Positions 8,010 to 17,343 of a DNA stretch of 64,000 nucleotides are shown piece after piece (within the stretch, counting starts at the first letter, position 1; each line of letters begins with the position of its first letter). The translations under genes and the position numbers were made by a program. Source of the DNA: Solirubrobacter taibaiensis (GTDB lineage: Bacteria; Actinomycetota; Thermoleophilia; Solirubrobacterales; Solirubrobacteraceae); contig JAPDDQ010000004.1 of the NCBI GenBank assembly GCA_027587225.1, forward strand, positions 186,001-250,000, written 5' to 3'. The notes beneath the pieces are model-generated. The model saw only the letters and a list, made by a program, of their open reading frames with translations. It made no database searches and was not told where the DNA came from.

Positions 8010-9130
8010 CCGCTGACGCCGTTCTCTTCGCAGGCCTTCTGCAGGGCCTCGCTGGTGCAGATCTTGTCCGCGGTGGTGAAGCCGTCGGCGACGACGTCCT
8101 TCACGTTCTCCTTGGTGATCTGCTGCGGCTCCAGCAGCACGGACTTGACCTGCTGCTTGGTCTCGGTGTCCTCCACCGAGCCCGTGGCCAGCGCGTCGGC
8201 GCCGGCCGTGTCGCCCTTGGCCAGCGCGATCGCCAGCTGCGCGGCCGCGTCAGCTTCCTTCTTGATCGCCTTATAGACCGTCACGCACTGCGTACCGAGC
8301 AGCACGCGCTGCAGGCCCTCGTCGGTGGCGTCCTGACCGGTGGTCGGGATGTCCTCGCTCGCGCCTTCGCGCTTGAGCACGGCAGCCACCGCGCCGCCCA
8401 GGCCGTCATTGGCGGCCGCGACACCCACGAAATCGCCCTTGGCCTTCGTGAACATCTGCTCGAAGATCGTGCCGGCCTTCGTGTTGTCCCAATCCGGGAC
8501 GCTCTGATCGTCAGCGACCGTGTAGCCGGCGCCGGTGATCTCCTTCTCATAGCCCTGCTTGAACAGGGTCGCGTTGTTATCCGTCGGCGAACCGTTCAGC
8601 AGCGCCACCGGGCCGGACGTCTTACCGGCATCCTGCATGCACTTCACCAAGCCGCTGCCGATCGCGGTACCCACGGCCACGTTGTCAAAGGACACGTAGT
8701 ACTGCGCGCCGCCACCGAGCGTGAGGCGGTCATAGTCGATGACCGGCACGCCCTGCTGCTTAGCCTTGGCGATCACCGCCGCCGCGGACGGCGAATCAAG
8801 ATTGACGATCAACAGCACGTTCGCGCCGGCGTTGAGCATCTGATCGGCGATCGTCGCGAACTTGGCCTTATCGCCGTTCGCGTTCTGAATGTCGGACTCC
8901 ACCCCGGCAGCCTCAAAGGCCTCACCGAGGAACTTGCGGTCCGCCGTCTCCCAACGCGCCGACGACGCGGCATCCGGCAAGATCACGCCGACCTTGGCCT
9001 TGGTGGCCTCCTGTGTGGCTTCACCGCCACCGCCTCCGCCGGACGTGGTGGGTTCGTCGTCACCGCACGCGGCAACGGTGAACGCAAGGGTCGCTGCGAC
9101 GGCGACTGCCCCAAGGGCACGGAACTTCAT
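8006..9130 (-). CDS. Sugar ABC transporter substrate-binding lipoprotein (XylF-like)
   Basis: 374 residues. The chosen ATG (MKFRALGAVAVA) is preceded by a purine-rich GGGGAG ribosome site and gives a lipoprotein signal ending in a VAAC lipobox, followed by a glycine-rich linker. The mature part is a type-1 periplasmic-binding fold (KVGVILPDAASSARWE, VPVIDYDRL, VAAANDGLGG), closest in pattern to D-xylose-binding XylF. It delivers the sugar to the permease. A longer frame with earlier starts exists but would put 47 charged and aromatic residues before the signal and overlap the ROK gene, so it is rejected. Confidence 0.92.
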   Translation of the reverse strand: MKFRALGAVAVAATLAFTVAACGDDEPTTSGGGGGGEATQEATKAKVGVILPDAASSARWETADRKFLGEAFEAAGVESDIQNANGDKAKFATIADQMLNAGANVLLIVNLDSPSAAAVIAKAKQQGVPVIDYDRLTLGGGAQYYVSFDNVAVGTAIGSGLVKCMQDAGKTSGPVALLNGSPTDNNATLFKQGYEKEITGAGYTVADDQSVPDWDNTKAGTIFEQMFTKAKGDFVGVAAANDGLGGAVAAVLKREGASEDIPTTGQDATDEGLQRVLLGTQCVTVYKAIKKEADAAAQLAIALAKGDTAGADALATGSVEDTETKQQVKSVLLEPQQITKENVKDVVADGFTTADKICTSEALQKACEENGVSG

Positions 9131-9186
9131 ATGGGTCTCCCCTTCTCCAGATGGAACCGCAGACTGGCGACTATCTGCGAATTCGA

Positions 9187-9216
9187 AGTATCTCCACCCA
9201 AATGTACAGGTGTCAA
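9187..9216 (-). promoter_or_regulatory. Candidate promoter for the sugar transporter operon
   Basis: On the minus strand TTGACA (9216-9211) is followed after 18 bases by GATACT (9192-9187), a fair sigma-70-like pair in front of the binding-protein gene. Just downstream, an imperfect dyad centred on CGAATTCG (9178-9185, arms CT..AG at 9175-9188) overlaps the expected start site and could be the ROK repressor operator. Both are predictions from pattern only. Confidence 0.5.
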
Positions 9217-10370
9217 GCCACGGCTCGACCGAGGACGAGCGCCACCGCACCCAAAACTTCCGTCCTCTCACCGAGTTCGCCCTCGACGACTTCGACGTCG
9301 TCGGCGGCGGAACGGATCGCGCCCCGCCTCACGCTTTCGCGCAGCGGCTCGAGCAGCAGCTCGCCGGCATGCCCGAGATCGCCGCCGACCACGACTTTCC
9401 GCGGGTTGAAGAGGTTGCAGAGCGTCGCGACGGCGGTCCCGATCGCGGTGCCGGCGTCCGCGATCGCCCGGGCGCAACCCGCGTCGCCACCGAGGGCGAG
9501 CGCGACCGCGTCCTGCAGCGTCAGCTCCTCCCCGTGAACATCTCTTAACGAGCCGAGCACGGCCGGTGCGCCCGCGAGCGTCTCCAGGCAGCCGCGGTTT
9601 CCGCAGCGGCAGATCGGTCCGCCGGGGTCGACGACGGTGTGTCCGATCTCACCCGCCGTGCCGCCCGCGCCGACGTAGGGCTGGCCATTGACGATGAACC
9701 CGGCGCCGATGCCGGTCGCGGCCTTCACGTACGCCATGTGGTCCACGCCGCGGCCCGAGCCCCACATCCACTCGCCGAGCGCGCCGAGGTTGGCGTCGTT
9801 CTCGACCTCGACGCGATGACCGAGGGCCTCGGAGACCGCGTCCGCGGCGTGAATCCCGACCCAGCCCGGCAGGATCGTCGAGTTGCCGAGCTGCCCGCTC
9901 GGACGGTGCACGGGACCCGGCAGGCCCATCCCCACGCCGAGCAGCTCGGCGCCGTTGACCTCGGCTTCCTCGAGCGCCTCGCGGAACATCGTCTGGGTGA
10001 GCGCGATCGCCTCGCGGGCGGGCAGATCGGCGTCCAGCGGGCGGTGGCGCTCGGCCAGCAGCTGGTGGCTGAGATCGGAGATCGCCATCCGCAGGTGGGT
10101 CTTGCCGAAGTCGACGCCCGCGACCACGCCCGCCTTGCGGTGCAGCGCGATCAGCACCGGCGGACGACCCACCGTCCCGCGCCCGGGGGGATGCACGGGC
10201 TCCGCGGGCTCGACGACGAGCCCTGCAGCCTGCAGGTCGCTGACCACCGCGGAGACCGTCGAGGGGGCAAGCGCCGCACGGCGCGCGAGATCCGCGCGCG
10301 ATACGGCCCCGGCCTCGGCCAGGACCCCGACGACCCGCGCCCGAGCATCCCGGCGTGAAGTCCGTTCCAT
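9213..10370 (-). CDS. ROK family transcriptional repressor (XylR/NagC-type)
   Basis: 385 residues. An N-terminal winged helix-turn-helix (SRADLARRAALAPSTVSAVV) precedes a sugar-kinase-like ROK domain with GVDFGKTHLRM and the zinc motif CRCGNRGCLE. The phosphate-binding loop of active kinases is replaced, as usual in ROK repressors. It sits immediately upstream of the sugar ABC operon in the same direction, with a separate candidate promoter in the 82-base gap, so it most likely represses the transporter until the sugar binds. Confidence 0.9.
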   Translation of the reverse strand: MERTSRRDARARVVGVLAEAGAVSRADLARRAALAPSTVSAVVSDLQAAGLVVEPAEPVHPPGRGTVGRPPVLIALHRKAGVVAGVDFGKTHLRMAISDLSHQLLAERHRPLDADLPAREAIALTQTMFREALEEAEVNGAELLGVGMGLPGPVHRPSGQLGNSTILPGWVGIHAADAVSEALGHRVEVENDANLGALGEWMWGSGRGVDHMAYVKAATGIGAGFIVNGQPYVGAGGTAGEIGHTVVDPGGPICRCGNRGCLETLAGAPAVLGSLRDVHGEELTLQDAVALALGGDAGCARAIADAGTAIGTAVATLCNLFNPRKVVVGGDLGHAGELLLEPLRESVRRGAIRSAADDVEVVEGELGERTEVLGAVALVLGRAVA

Positions 10371-10433
10371 CGGGTTCGGAACGCTACACGCGAAACTATC
10401 GGAACTGCAACGGTCGATTAGTTCGTTGCTGTT

Positions 10434-11639
10434 TTAACCGGCCAACGCGAGGCGGGTGGGCAGGGCCCGATCCGCCTCGGATACGACCAGCGCAAGGGCG
10501 CCGAGCACGTGAGCGCGCTCGCCGAGCACGCCCGCGACGAGCTGTGCGCCGCGTGACGTCTCCGGCAGCGCGGCGCGCGCGATGGACTCGCGCACACCGT
10601 CGAGCAGGAGGTCACCGGCAGACGCGAGGTGCCCGCCGACGACGAGCATCTCGGGGTTGAGCAGGTTCAGCAGGGTGGCGGCGACGGTGCCGAGCGCGCG
10701 GCCGGCATCCGCGATCACGCGGCGCGCGGCGAGGTCGCCGGCGTCGGCGGCCGCGAGCATCGCCTCCATCGTGAGGTCGTCGCCGTGGGTGCCGCGCAGG
10801 CGGTCCACGAGCGCGCCGGTGGCCGCGACCGTCTCCAGGCAGCCGCGGTTGCCGCAGCGGCACACGATGCCCTCGGGGTCGACGAGCACGTGCCCCAGCT
10901 CGCCGGCGAGCCCGGCGCTGCCGCGGTACAGGCGACCGTTGAGGATGAGGCCGGCGCCGATGCCGCTGGACACCTTCAGGTAGACGAGGTCGGTGGCGTC
11001 GCGGCCGGCGCCGAAGGCCGCCTCGGCCAGCGCGCCGAGGTTCGCGTCGTTGTCGACCATCACCGGGAACTCGAGCCGCTTCTGCAGCTCGGACGCGACG
11101 GTCATGCCGATCCAGCCCGGCAGGATCGCGGACGAGTGCACGGTGCCGTCGCCCTGGTCGACCGGGCCCGGGAGGCCCATGCCGGCGCCGATCACGGCTT
11201 CGCGGGCGACGCCCGCCTCGGCCAGCGTCTCGACCACGAGCTCCGCGGCCATGTCGAGGCCCTCGTAGGCGTCGTGATCGGTGTCCAGCGGGCGGGTGCG
11301 CTCCGCGAGGATGGTGCTCGCGAGATCGGACACGGCTACTCGGAGGTGGCTGTGGCCGAAGTCCACGCCGACGGCGGCGCCCGCGCTCGCGTCGAAACTG
11401 AGCAGGATCGGCGGCCGGCCGCCCTGCGCGCCGTGCGCGTGCCCGGGCTCCGCGCGCTCGACCACGAGCCCGTCGGACTGCAGGTCGGCGACCAGGCTGG
11501 AGACCGTCGAGCGGCTCAGGCCGGTGCGGCGCGCGATCTCGGCGCGGGAGATCTGGCCCTCGTCACGCAACGCGCGGATGACGCGCAAGCGATTGAGACG
11601 GCGGAGGCTTTCGAGGGAACCGGCGCGACCTGGGGGCAT
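10434..11639 (-). CDS. ROK family transcriptional regulator (second, adjacent copy)
   Basis: 401 residues from the chosen ATG (MPPGRAGSLESLRRLN). The N-terminal HTH (SRAEIARRTGLSRSTVSSLV) and the ROK domain with GVDFGHSHLRV and CRCGNRGCLE closely parallel the neighbouring regulator, so the two probably arose by duplication. An upstream in-frame extension would run into the RDD gene and lacks family similarity. Bases 11641-11651 read GAAGCGGTTTC, a dyad-like element that may serve autoregulation. No sugar gene is adjacent apart from the first ROK unit, so its target is unclear. Confidence 0.9.
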   Translation of the reverse strand: MPPGRAGSLESLRRLNRLRVIRALRDEGQISRAEIARRTGLSRSTVSSLVADLQSDGLVVERAEPGHAHGAQGGRPPILLSFDASAGAAVGVDFGHSHLRVAVSDLASTILAERTRPLDTDHDAYEGLDMAAELVVETLAEAGVAREAVIGAGMGLPGPVDQGDGTVHSSAILPGWIGMTVASELQKRLEFPVMVDNDANLGALAEAAFGAGRDATDLVYLKVSSGIGAGLILNGRLYRGSAGLAGELGHVLVDPEGIVCRCGNRGCLETVAATGALVDRLRGTHGDDLTMEAMLAAADAGDLAARRVIADAGRALGTVAATLLNLLNPEMLVVGGHLASAGDLLLDGVRESIARAALPETSRGAQLVAGVLGERAHVLGALALVVSEADRALPTRLALAG

Positions 11640-11676
11640 GGAAGCGGTTTCATTTGAGCGCAGTGCGCGGAGATAA

Positions 11677-12435
11677 TCAACCGTAAGGCGGAGCCGACCC
11701 CCCGACGGGGGGTGCTTGAGGCCCGGACTTTGCGGCCGCGAGGTACTCCAGGAACTGCTCGTCGTGCAGGCCGGGGCGCACGCCGGGGACGCGCGAGCGC
11801 AGCTTGCCGGCGAGATCGGCGGCCAGCGCGGCCCTTGGTCCGGGCGCCAGCGTGTGGCGGCGATCGAGGAACGTGCGCACCGCTGCAACTTCCGCGTCAC
11901 CGAGCCCGGCGACGTCCCAGCTCGCGAACTGCGCCGGCGGGACCTGGGCGCGGGGCGGCTCGTAGCGGGGCGCTTGCGAGTCACGAACCACGAGCGTGCC
12001 CGCCGCCAGGTCGCCCAGGCGCTGGTTGTTCTTGGTGACCAGGATCGCGATCAGCGCCGGCAGGTAGAAGAACGGGAGCCCGTCGACGAGCCGCAGGACG
12101 TTGCGGATGAGGCTCGCACGCAGGCCGACGGGCGAGCCGTTGTCGGTCACCACGCGCAGTCCCGCCGCGCGGCGGCCGAGCGTGCGCCCGCCGCCCGCGA
12201 CCTCGAACACCACGTGATACCCGACGTAGAGGAGCAGGAAGACGGCTGCGGACGCGATCGCCGCGGCCACCGGGCCACCGACGCCGGCGGCGGCCAGGAC
12301 GACGACCACACCGACCGACAGGCTGAGCGCGAGGTCGATCATCGTCGACATGAAGCGCGTGCCGATGCCGGCGAGCGGCAGCGCGAGCTGCACGCCTTCC
12401 GGCGTGGCGATCTCCCGGCGATCCTCATACTCCAT
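11677..12435 (-). CDS. RDD family membrane protein
   Basis: 252 residues. After a short N-terminus come the RDD-domain membrane helices (RFMSTMIDLALSLSVG, then a second helix near AAAIASAAVFLLLYVGY, then FFYLPALIAILV) with the conserved Arg and Asp residues. A soluble C-terminal region of about 100 residues follows, ending in a glycine/proline stretch. RDD proteins have roles in ion transport or membrane stress, mostly uncharacterised. It is divergent from the SpoIIM-like gene with only six bases between start codons, and belongs to the MoxR/DUF58 cluster by context. Confidence 0.88.
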   Translation of the reverse strand: MEYEDRREIATPEGVQLALPLAGIGTRFMSTMIDLALSLSVGVVVVLAAAGVGGPVAAAIASAAVFLLLYVGYHVVFEVAGGGRTLGRRAAGLRVVTDNGSPVGLRASLIRNVLRLVDGLPFFYLPALIAILVTKNNQRLGDLAAGTLVVRDSQAPRYEPPRAQVPPAQFASWDVAGLGDAEVAAVRTFLDRRHTLAPGPRAALAADLAGKLRSRVPGVRPGLHDEQFLEYLAAAKSGPQAPPVGGSAPPYG

Positions 12436-12441
12436 CCCCAC

Positions 12442-13449
12442 ATGATGAGCGCTGAACGCTTCGAAGCGGACCGAGCCGCCAGTTGGGGCGAGCTCGACGC
12501 GGCGCTGCGGCAGGCGCGCGACAAGCCGGAGCGGCTCGGCGCGGCCGGGGTGCGGCGGCTCGGCGAGCTCTACCGGGCGGCCGCCGCGGACCTCGCGTTC
12601 GCCCGCCGGCGCTTTCCCGGCGACCCGCTCCTGGGACGGCTCGAACCGCTCGTGCTGCGTGGGCGGGCGGCGGTCTACGGGCGCTCGGAGCGGCGCCAGA
12701 GCGTGTGGCAGTTCCTCAGCCGGGGCTATTGGGTGCGGCTGGCCGAGCGGCCGTGGCTGATCTTTGCCGCGTGGGCGCTGCTGATGGCGCCGGCGCTGCT
12801 CGGATTCGTGTGGGGCATGGTGGATTCGCCGACCGCGGCGGGCCTGATGCCCGCCGAGTTCCAGGGCGCGGCGGACCCGCCCGTCGAGGGGCGCGACTTC
12901 GACGCCTCGGAGGCGTCCGCGTTCTCCGCGCAGGTGATGTTCAACAACATCCAGGTGACGCTGCTCGCGTTCGCGGGCGGGATCTCGTTCGGGCTCGTGA
13001 CGGTCTACGCGCTCGTGTTCAACGGGCTCATCCTGGGCGTGATCGCGGGGCTCGCGATCGGCGCCGGGAACGGCGTCGCGTTCCTGCGGCTCATCTCCTC
13101 GCACGGGCCGCTGGAGATCTCGTGCATCGTCGTCGGCGGGATCGCGGGGCTGCGGATGGGCTGGGCGCTGATCCGGCCGGGCGTGCTGCGCCGCGGGACG
13201 TCCCTGCGGCGGGAGGCGGTTCCGGCGGTGGAGCTGGCCGCGGGCACGGTGCCGTGGCTCGTGCTGTGCGGCGTGCTGGAAGGCTTCGCGACGGGTCCCG
13301 AGCTGCCCGTGTGGTTCCAGGCCGGGCTCGGGTTCTTCCTGATGGCGTTGTTCTGGACGCTGGTGTGGATCAGAGGATCGCGCGCGACTTCGCGCGCAGG
13401 TACGTCGCCACGAGCGTTGCCGGCAACCGGTCGGGCGGCGCTTCGATGA
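12442..13449 (+). CDS. SpoIIM (DUF95) family membrane protein
   Basis: 335 residues, with two adjacent ATGs possible as start. A soluble helical N-terminus of about 100 residues is followed by membrane segments; FNNIQVTLLAFAGG and SHGPLEISCIVVGGIAG are the hallmark stretches of the stage II sporulation protein M family. In non-sporulating actinobacteria these proteins accompany MoxR and DUF58 genes. The last 80 bases overlap the end of the convergent DUF58 gene, so the final residues ([12 protein letters not shown] onward) are probably a non-conserved tail read on the complement of that gene. Confidence 0.85.
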   Translation: MMSAERFEADRAASWGELDAALRQARDKPERLGAAGVRRLGELYRAAAADLAFARRRFPGDPLLGRLEPLVLRGRAAVYGRSERRQSVWQFLSRGYWVRLAERPWLIFAAWALLMAPALLGFVWGMVDSPTAAGLMPAEFQGAADPPVEGRDFDASEASAFSAQVMFNNIQVTLLAFAGGISFGLVTVYALVFNGLILGVIAGLAIGAGNGVAFLRLISSHGPLEISCIVVGGIAGLRMGWALIRPGVLRRGTSLRREAVPAVELAAGTVPWLVLCGVLEGFATGPELPVWFQAGLGFFLMALFWTLVWIRGSRATSRAGTSPRALPATGRAALR

Positions 13450-14599
13450 CGCGCGCGCCCGCCGCGCGGACCTGAGCCGCGGCGCGCGCTCGCGCCTGCA
13501 GGACGTCGCCGGCGACGGTCGCTCTCGCGTCGGACAACCGGTCTCCCCCGCCCTTGGCGAGTTTCTCCAGGAGCGGGTCCGACGGGCTGGCGACGACCAC
13601 GGCGTGTCTTCTCGTGAGCACCGGGACGGCTCTGACGAGCGGCCGTGCGGCGGCTTCCTCGAGCAGGTCGCAGAGCACGACGACGAGCGCGCGTTTGCTG
13701 CTTTCGGCGCGCCGGAACGCGAGCTCGAAGTCCGAGTCCGCGGTGGACGCCTCGAGGTCGTAGAGCGCCCGCACGACGGTCTGGCCGCCACGCCGCTGCG
13801 GCGTGAGCGCGACGCGCACCTCGTCGTCGAACGCCACCGCGCCGGTCCGGTCGCCGAGCTCGTCCGCGACGAACGCGAGTGCGGACGCAGCGTCGAGCTC
13901 AGCGTCGAGGATCGTCGCGTGCTGCAGCGGCGCCGTGGAGAGCCGGCCGGCATCGATCAGCAAGATCAGGTCGCGGTCCTGCTCGAGCCGGTACTGGTTG
14001 CTCATCGGCCGTCCCATGCGCGCGGTCGCGCGCCAGTTCACCTGGCGGACGTCGTCGTCGGGCGAGTACTCGCGGATGAGCTCGAACTCGGTGCCGAGGC
14101 CGAGCGGGCCGCGCGCGACGTTGCCCTGGTCCCGGAAGCGCCCCCTTGCCACCGCGAGGGCGAGTCGTCTTGCGGTGTGGAGGTCCGGGAAGACGCGGAT
14201 CTCCGCCGTGTCCGTGGCCTCGTGGTCCCAGCGGGCGAGTTTCAGCGGGCCGGTTGATCTGGACGCCACGGCGGGGAGGGTGTGCTTGCCGCGCCGCAGG
14301 GCGGTGATGGTGTCCGGCTCGATGCGAAGGTTCGGCGGGACCGGCTGGCGGGTGATGACCGTGCCGCCGGCCGCCGGGGTGGCGGTGATCTTGAGTGGCG
14401 CCGGGATGCCGCGGCTCATGACCTCGGGGGCTTGTCGGGTGACGGTTGGCTGTCGTCTTGCCGCGCGGGCGTCGACGATCGTGGCGCCGACGAGGGCCAG
14501 CGCGAGGAGGGCGACGATCTCGATCGGGATGAGCAGGGCGCTCAGGGCCAGAACGGCCAAGGCTGCGACGGCGCGGGGTGCAGGGCTCAACGGAAACAC
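13370..14599 (-). CDS. DUF58 domain-containing protein (MoxR-associated)
   Basis: 409 residues starting with GTG. Two N-terminal membrane helices (residues about 8-42) are followed by a beta-rich region and the DUF58 core with [20 protein letters not shown], then a von Willebrand-A-like half ([10 protein letters not shown]). Such proteins are putative partners or clients of MoxR ATPases. The MoxR gene lies 121 bases upstream in the same direction. The 3' end overlaps the convergent SpoIIM gene by 80 bases. No good ribosome site is visible before the GTG, so the exact start is uncertain. Confidence 0.88.
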   Translation of the reverse strand: MFPLSPAPRAVAALAVLALSALLIPIEIVALLALALVGATIVDARAARRQPTVTRQAPEVMSRGIPAPLKITATPAAGGTVITRQPVPPNLRIEPDTITALRRGKHTLPAVASRSTGPLKLARWDHEATDTAEIRVFPDLHTARRLALAVARGRFRDQGNVARGPLGLGTEFELIREYSPDDDVRQVNWRATARMGRPMSNQYRLEQDRDLILLIDAGRLSTAPLQHATILDAELDAASALAFVADELGDRTGAVAFDDEVRVALTPQRRGGQTVVRALYDLEASTADSDFELAFRRAESSKRALVVVLCDLLEEAAARPLVRAVPVLTRRHAVVVASPSDPLLEKLAKGGGDRLSDARATVAGDVLQARARAAAQVRAAGARVIEAPPDRLPATLVATYLRAKSRAIL

Positions 14600-14720
14600 C
14601 CGCTGGTAAGGGAGTGCGGGTACCCACCGCGCGGCGGGGCCGTGGGCGCGTCGCGCCGCGCGGCCGCGGGGGTGCGGTCGGAAACGTGCGCCCAGCGGAC
14701 CTTTCCGACCTCACCCCTCG

Positions 14721-15646
<926 letters not shown>

Positions 15647-15650
<4 letters not shown>

Positions 15651-16510
15651 GACTTCTCCTTGTCGGGTTTGGTGCGGGCGAGCGAGCCCGCGAGGGCCTC
15701 GACGTATTCGACGCGCGGCGGCGGTGGATCGGTGTCCGGGTCCTCGGGCGGGCCGAAGCGCCTCCCGGCCGCCCACACCGCGACGAGCGAGGTGAGCAGG
15801 AGGCCGAGCAGCGTCCACTTGACCTCGGTCGGCAGGCCGCCGAAGCCGCGGCTGACACCGTAGCCGTGCACGGTCTCCAGGAACGCGACCGGCGTGCCGC
15901 CGGCCAGCGCGACGCCGAACGCCGCGTTGTCGGCCGCCCCGAGCCCTTCGTTGCTCAGTGGCGACGTGTCCGCGAGCACGATGAGCTCACCGTCGCCCAG
16001 ACGGGTGCGCGCGGCGACCGGTGGGTCCAGCAGCGGCAGCAGCCCGCCGAGGTCGTCGAGCTCGGCACCGTCGCGCGCAACGACCTCCTCGACGCCGGCG
16101 AGCGGGACGACCGGGTTGCTGGTCGTCCCGTCCGCCTCGGTCCAGGTCGGCGGCTCGTCCAGGAGCTGGTCCAGCCAGGCGGGCTCGCCGCTCGATCCGA
16201 CCACGAGCCGCCCACCCCCGGCGACCCAGTCGCGGACGGCCTCGGCCTCTTTGGGCTCCATCACCTGCGGGTCGAGGATCACGAGCGTCTCACCGTCGCG
16301 CGGGGCGCGGTCGGCGATCGGCGTCCTGAGCCGGCGGACCGTGATCCCGGCGCGCTCGAGCAGCGAGGCGTAGGCGGCCGTGCCGCGCGGCGAGGTGGCG
16401 TACGAGGACGACGGCGGGCCTTCCGGCGCGGGCGAGAGCCGGTCGATCGCGATCAGCAGCGCGATGAACGCGGCCAGCAGGCCGAGCCCGATCAGGACGC
16501 CGCGCCTCAC
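15647..16510 (-). CDS. DUF4350 domain-containing membrane protein
   Basis: 287 residues: one N-terminal membrane helix ([19 protein letters not shown]), an extracytoplasmic domain with [19 protein letters not shown] and RLVVGSS as in DUF4350 (a GATase-like Rossmann fold with unknown activity), then a C-terminal helix ([19 protein letters not shown]) and a proline/acid-rich cytoplasmic tail. It overlaps DUF4129 upstream (ATGA) and MoxR downstream (GTGA), so the three are made as a unit. Confidence 0.85.
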
Positions 16511-17343
16511 TTGACCACCTCGGGCCAGCGCTCACGGGCTTCCTTGACGTCGGCGCTGTCGGGCTCGCGGCCGCCGTAGACGACGTCGTCGAACGTCGCG
16601 GCGAGGGCGTCGAAGTCCGCCGAGCGCACGGCGCGCCGGACCTCGTGCGTGGAGATCGAAGGGCGGAACTCGATCGCGCCGCGCCGGTCCAGCCGGAGCA
16701 GGCCCGCGCGGAACCGCAGCCGCAGCGCCGCCTCCAGGTCACCGGAGGCCTCCGCCGCGTCGGCCTGGCGCTCGAGCGTCTTGGGGTCCAGCTCGGCGGG
16801 CGTGAGCGCCATCGCCGTGGCCTCGGAGTCCTTGATCCGGCGCGAGAGAAACAGCCGCGCGATCAGGTAGCCGCCCACGAACAACAGCGTCCCGAGCAGG
16901 ATCCAGACGACACTCCGGCCGCCGGGGATGAGGTCGTCCAGCCGGTCCAGGATGCCGCGCGGGACGAGGTCCTTCAGGCGGTCGAGGATCCCGCGGAACG
17001 GCCCGGGCACCTCGTTCCCGTGGAAGCGGTCCTGCTCGAGGATCTCACGCGCGTCGGTCCGCGGGTTGCTGAGCTCGCCGCGCTCCGACGGCTGGTCGGC
17101 GAGCGCCTCGAGCCGCTGGTCGAGCTCGTCACCGCGCGCGCCGTCGAGCGCCGCGTCGATGTCCACCGGCTGCCCGTCGACGGACGTCACCGCGCGCAGG
17201 TCCTCGAGGGCCTGCGCGGAGTCACCCGCCTGCTGCGCGAGCTCGCGCAATTCCCTCGCGCTCACCTCGGTCGCGTGGGCGACGCCCGGCGCGAAGCTCA
17301 CCGCCAGCAACAGCACGACGCCCGCTGCGCGGGCGCGCCTCAC
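16507..17343 (-). CDS. DUF4129 domain-containing protein
   Basis: 278 residues from the GTG that overlaps the upstream stop (GTGA) and opens a signal peptide (VRRARAAGVVLLLAVSFAPG, cleavage near VAHA). A helical extracytoplasmic region follows, then one membrane helix (SVVWILLGTLLFVGGYLIA) and a cytoplasmic DUF4129 domain ending in EFRPSISTHEVRRAV. DUF4129 proteins recur next to MoxR/DUF58 genes; a scaffold role is possible but unproven. Earlier in-frame starts give an arginine-rich extension that is the complement of the upstream gene and were rejected. Confidence 0.85.
   Translation of the reverse strand: MRRARAAGVVLLLAVSFAPGVAHATEVSARELRELAQQAGDSAQALEDLRAVTSVDGQPVDIDAALDGARGDELDQRLEALADQPSERGELSNPRTDAREILEQDRFHGNEVPGPFRGILDRLKDLVPRGILDRLDDLIPGGRSVVWILLGTLLFVGGYLIARLFLSRRIKDSEATAMALTPAELDPKTLERQADAAEASGDLEAALRLRFRAGLLRLDRRGAIEFRPSISTHEVRRAVRSADFDALAATFDDVVYGGREPDSADVKEARERWPEVVK

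Noticed and set aside
8006..9271. A longer sugar-binding protein starting at 9271
   Set aside because: The extra 47 residues precede a perfect lipoprotein signal and overlap the ROK gene end; the ATG at 9130 has a good ribosome site.
10434..11984. A longer second ROK protein starting at 11984
   Set aside because: The first 115 residues are the complement of the RDD gene's C-terminal region and look random.
11677..13953. A 758-residue RDD protein
   Set aside because: The RDD gene proper begins at MEYEDRRE (12435); the upstream part is antisense to the SpoIIM gene.
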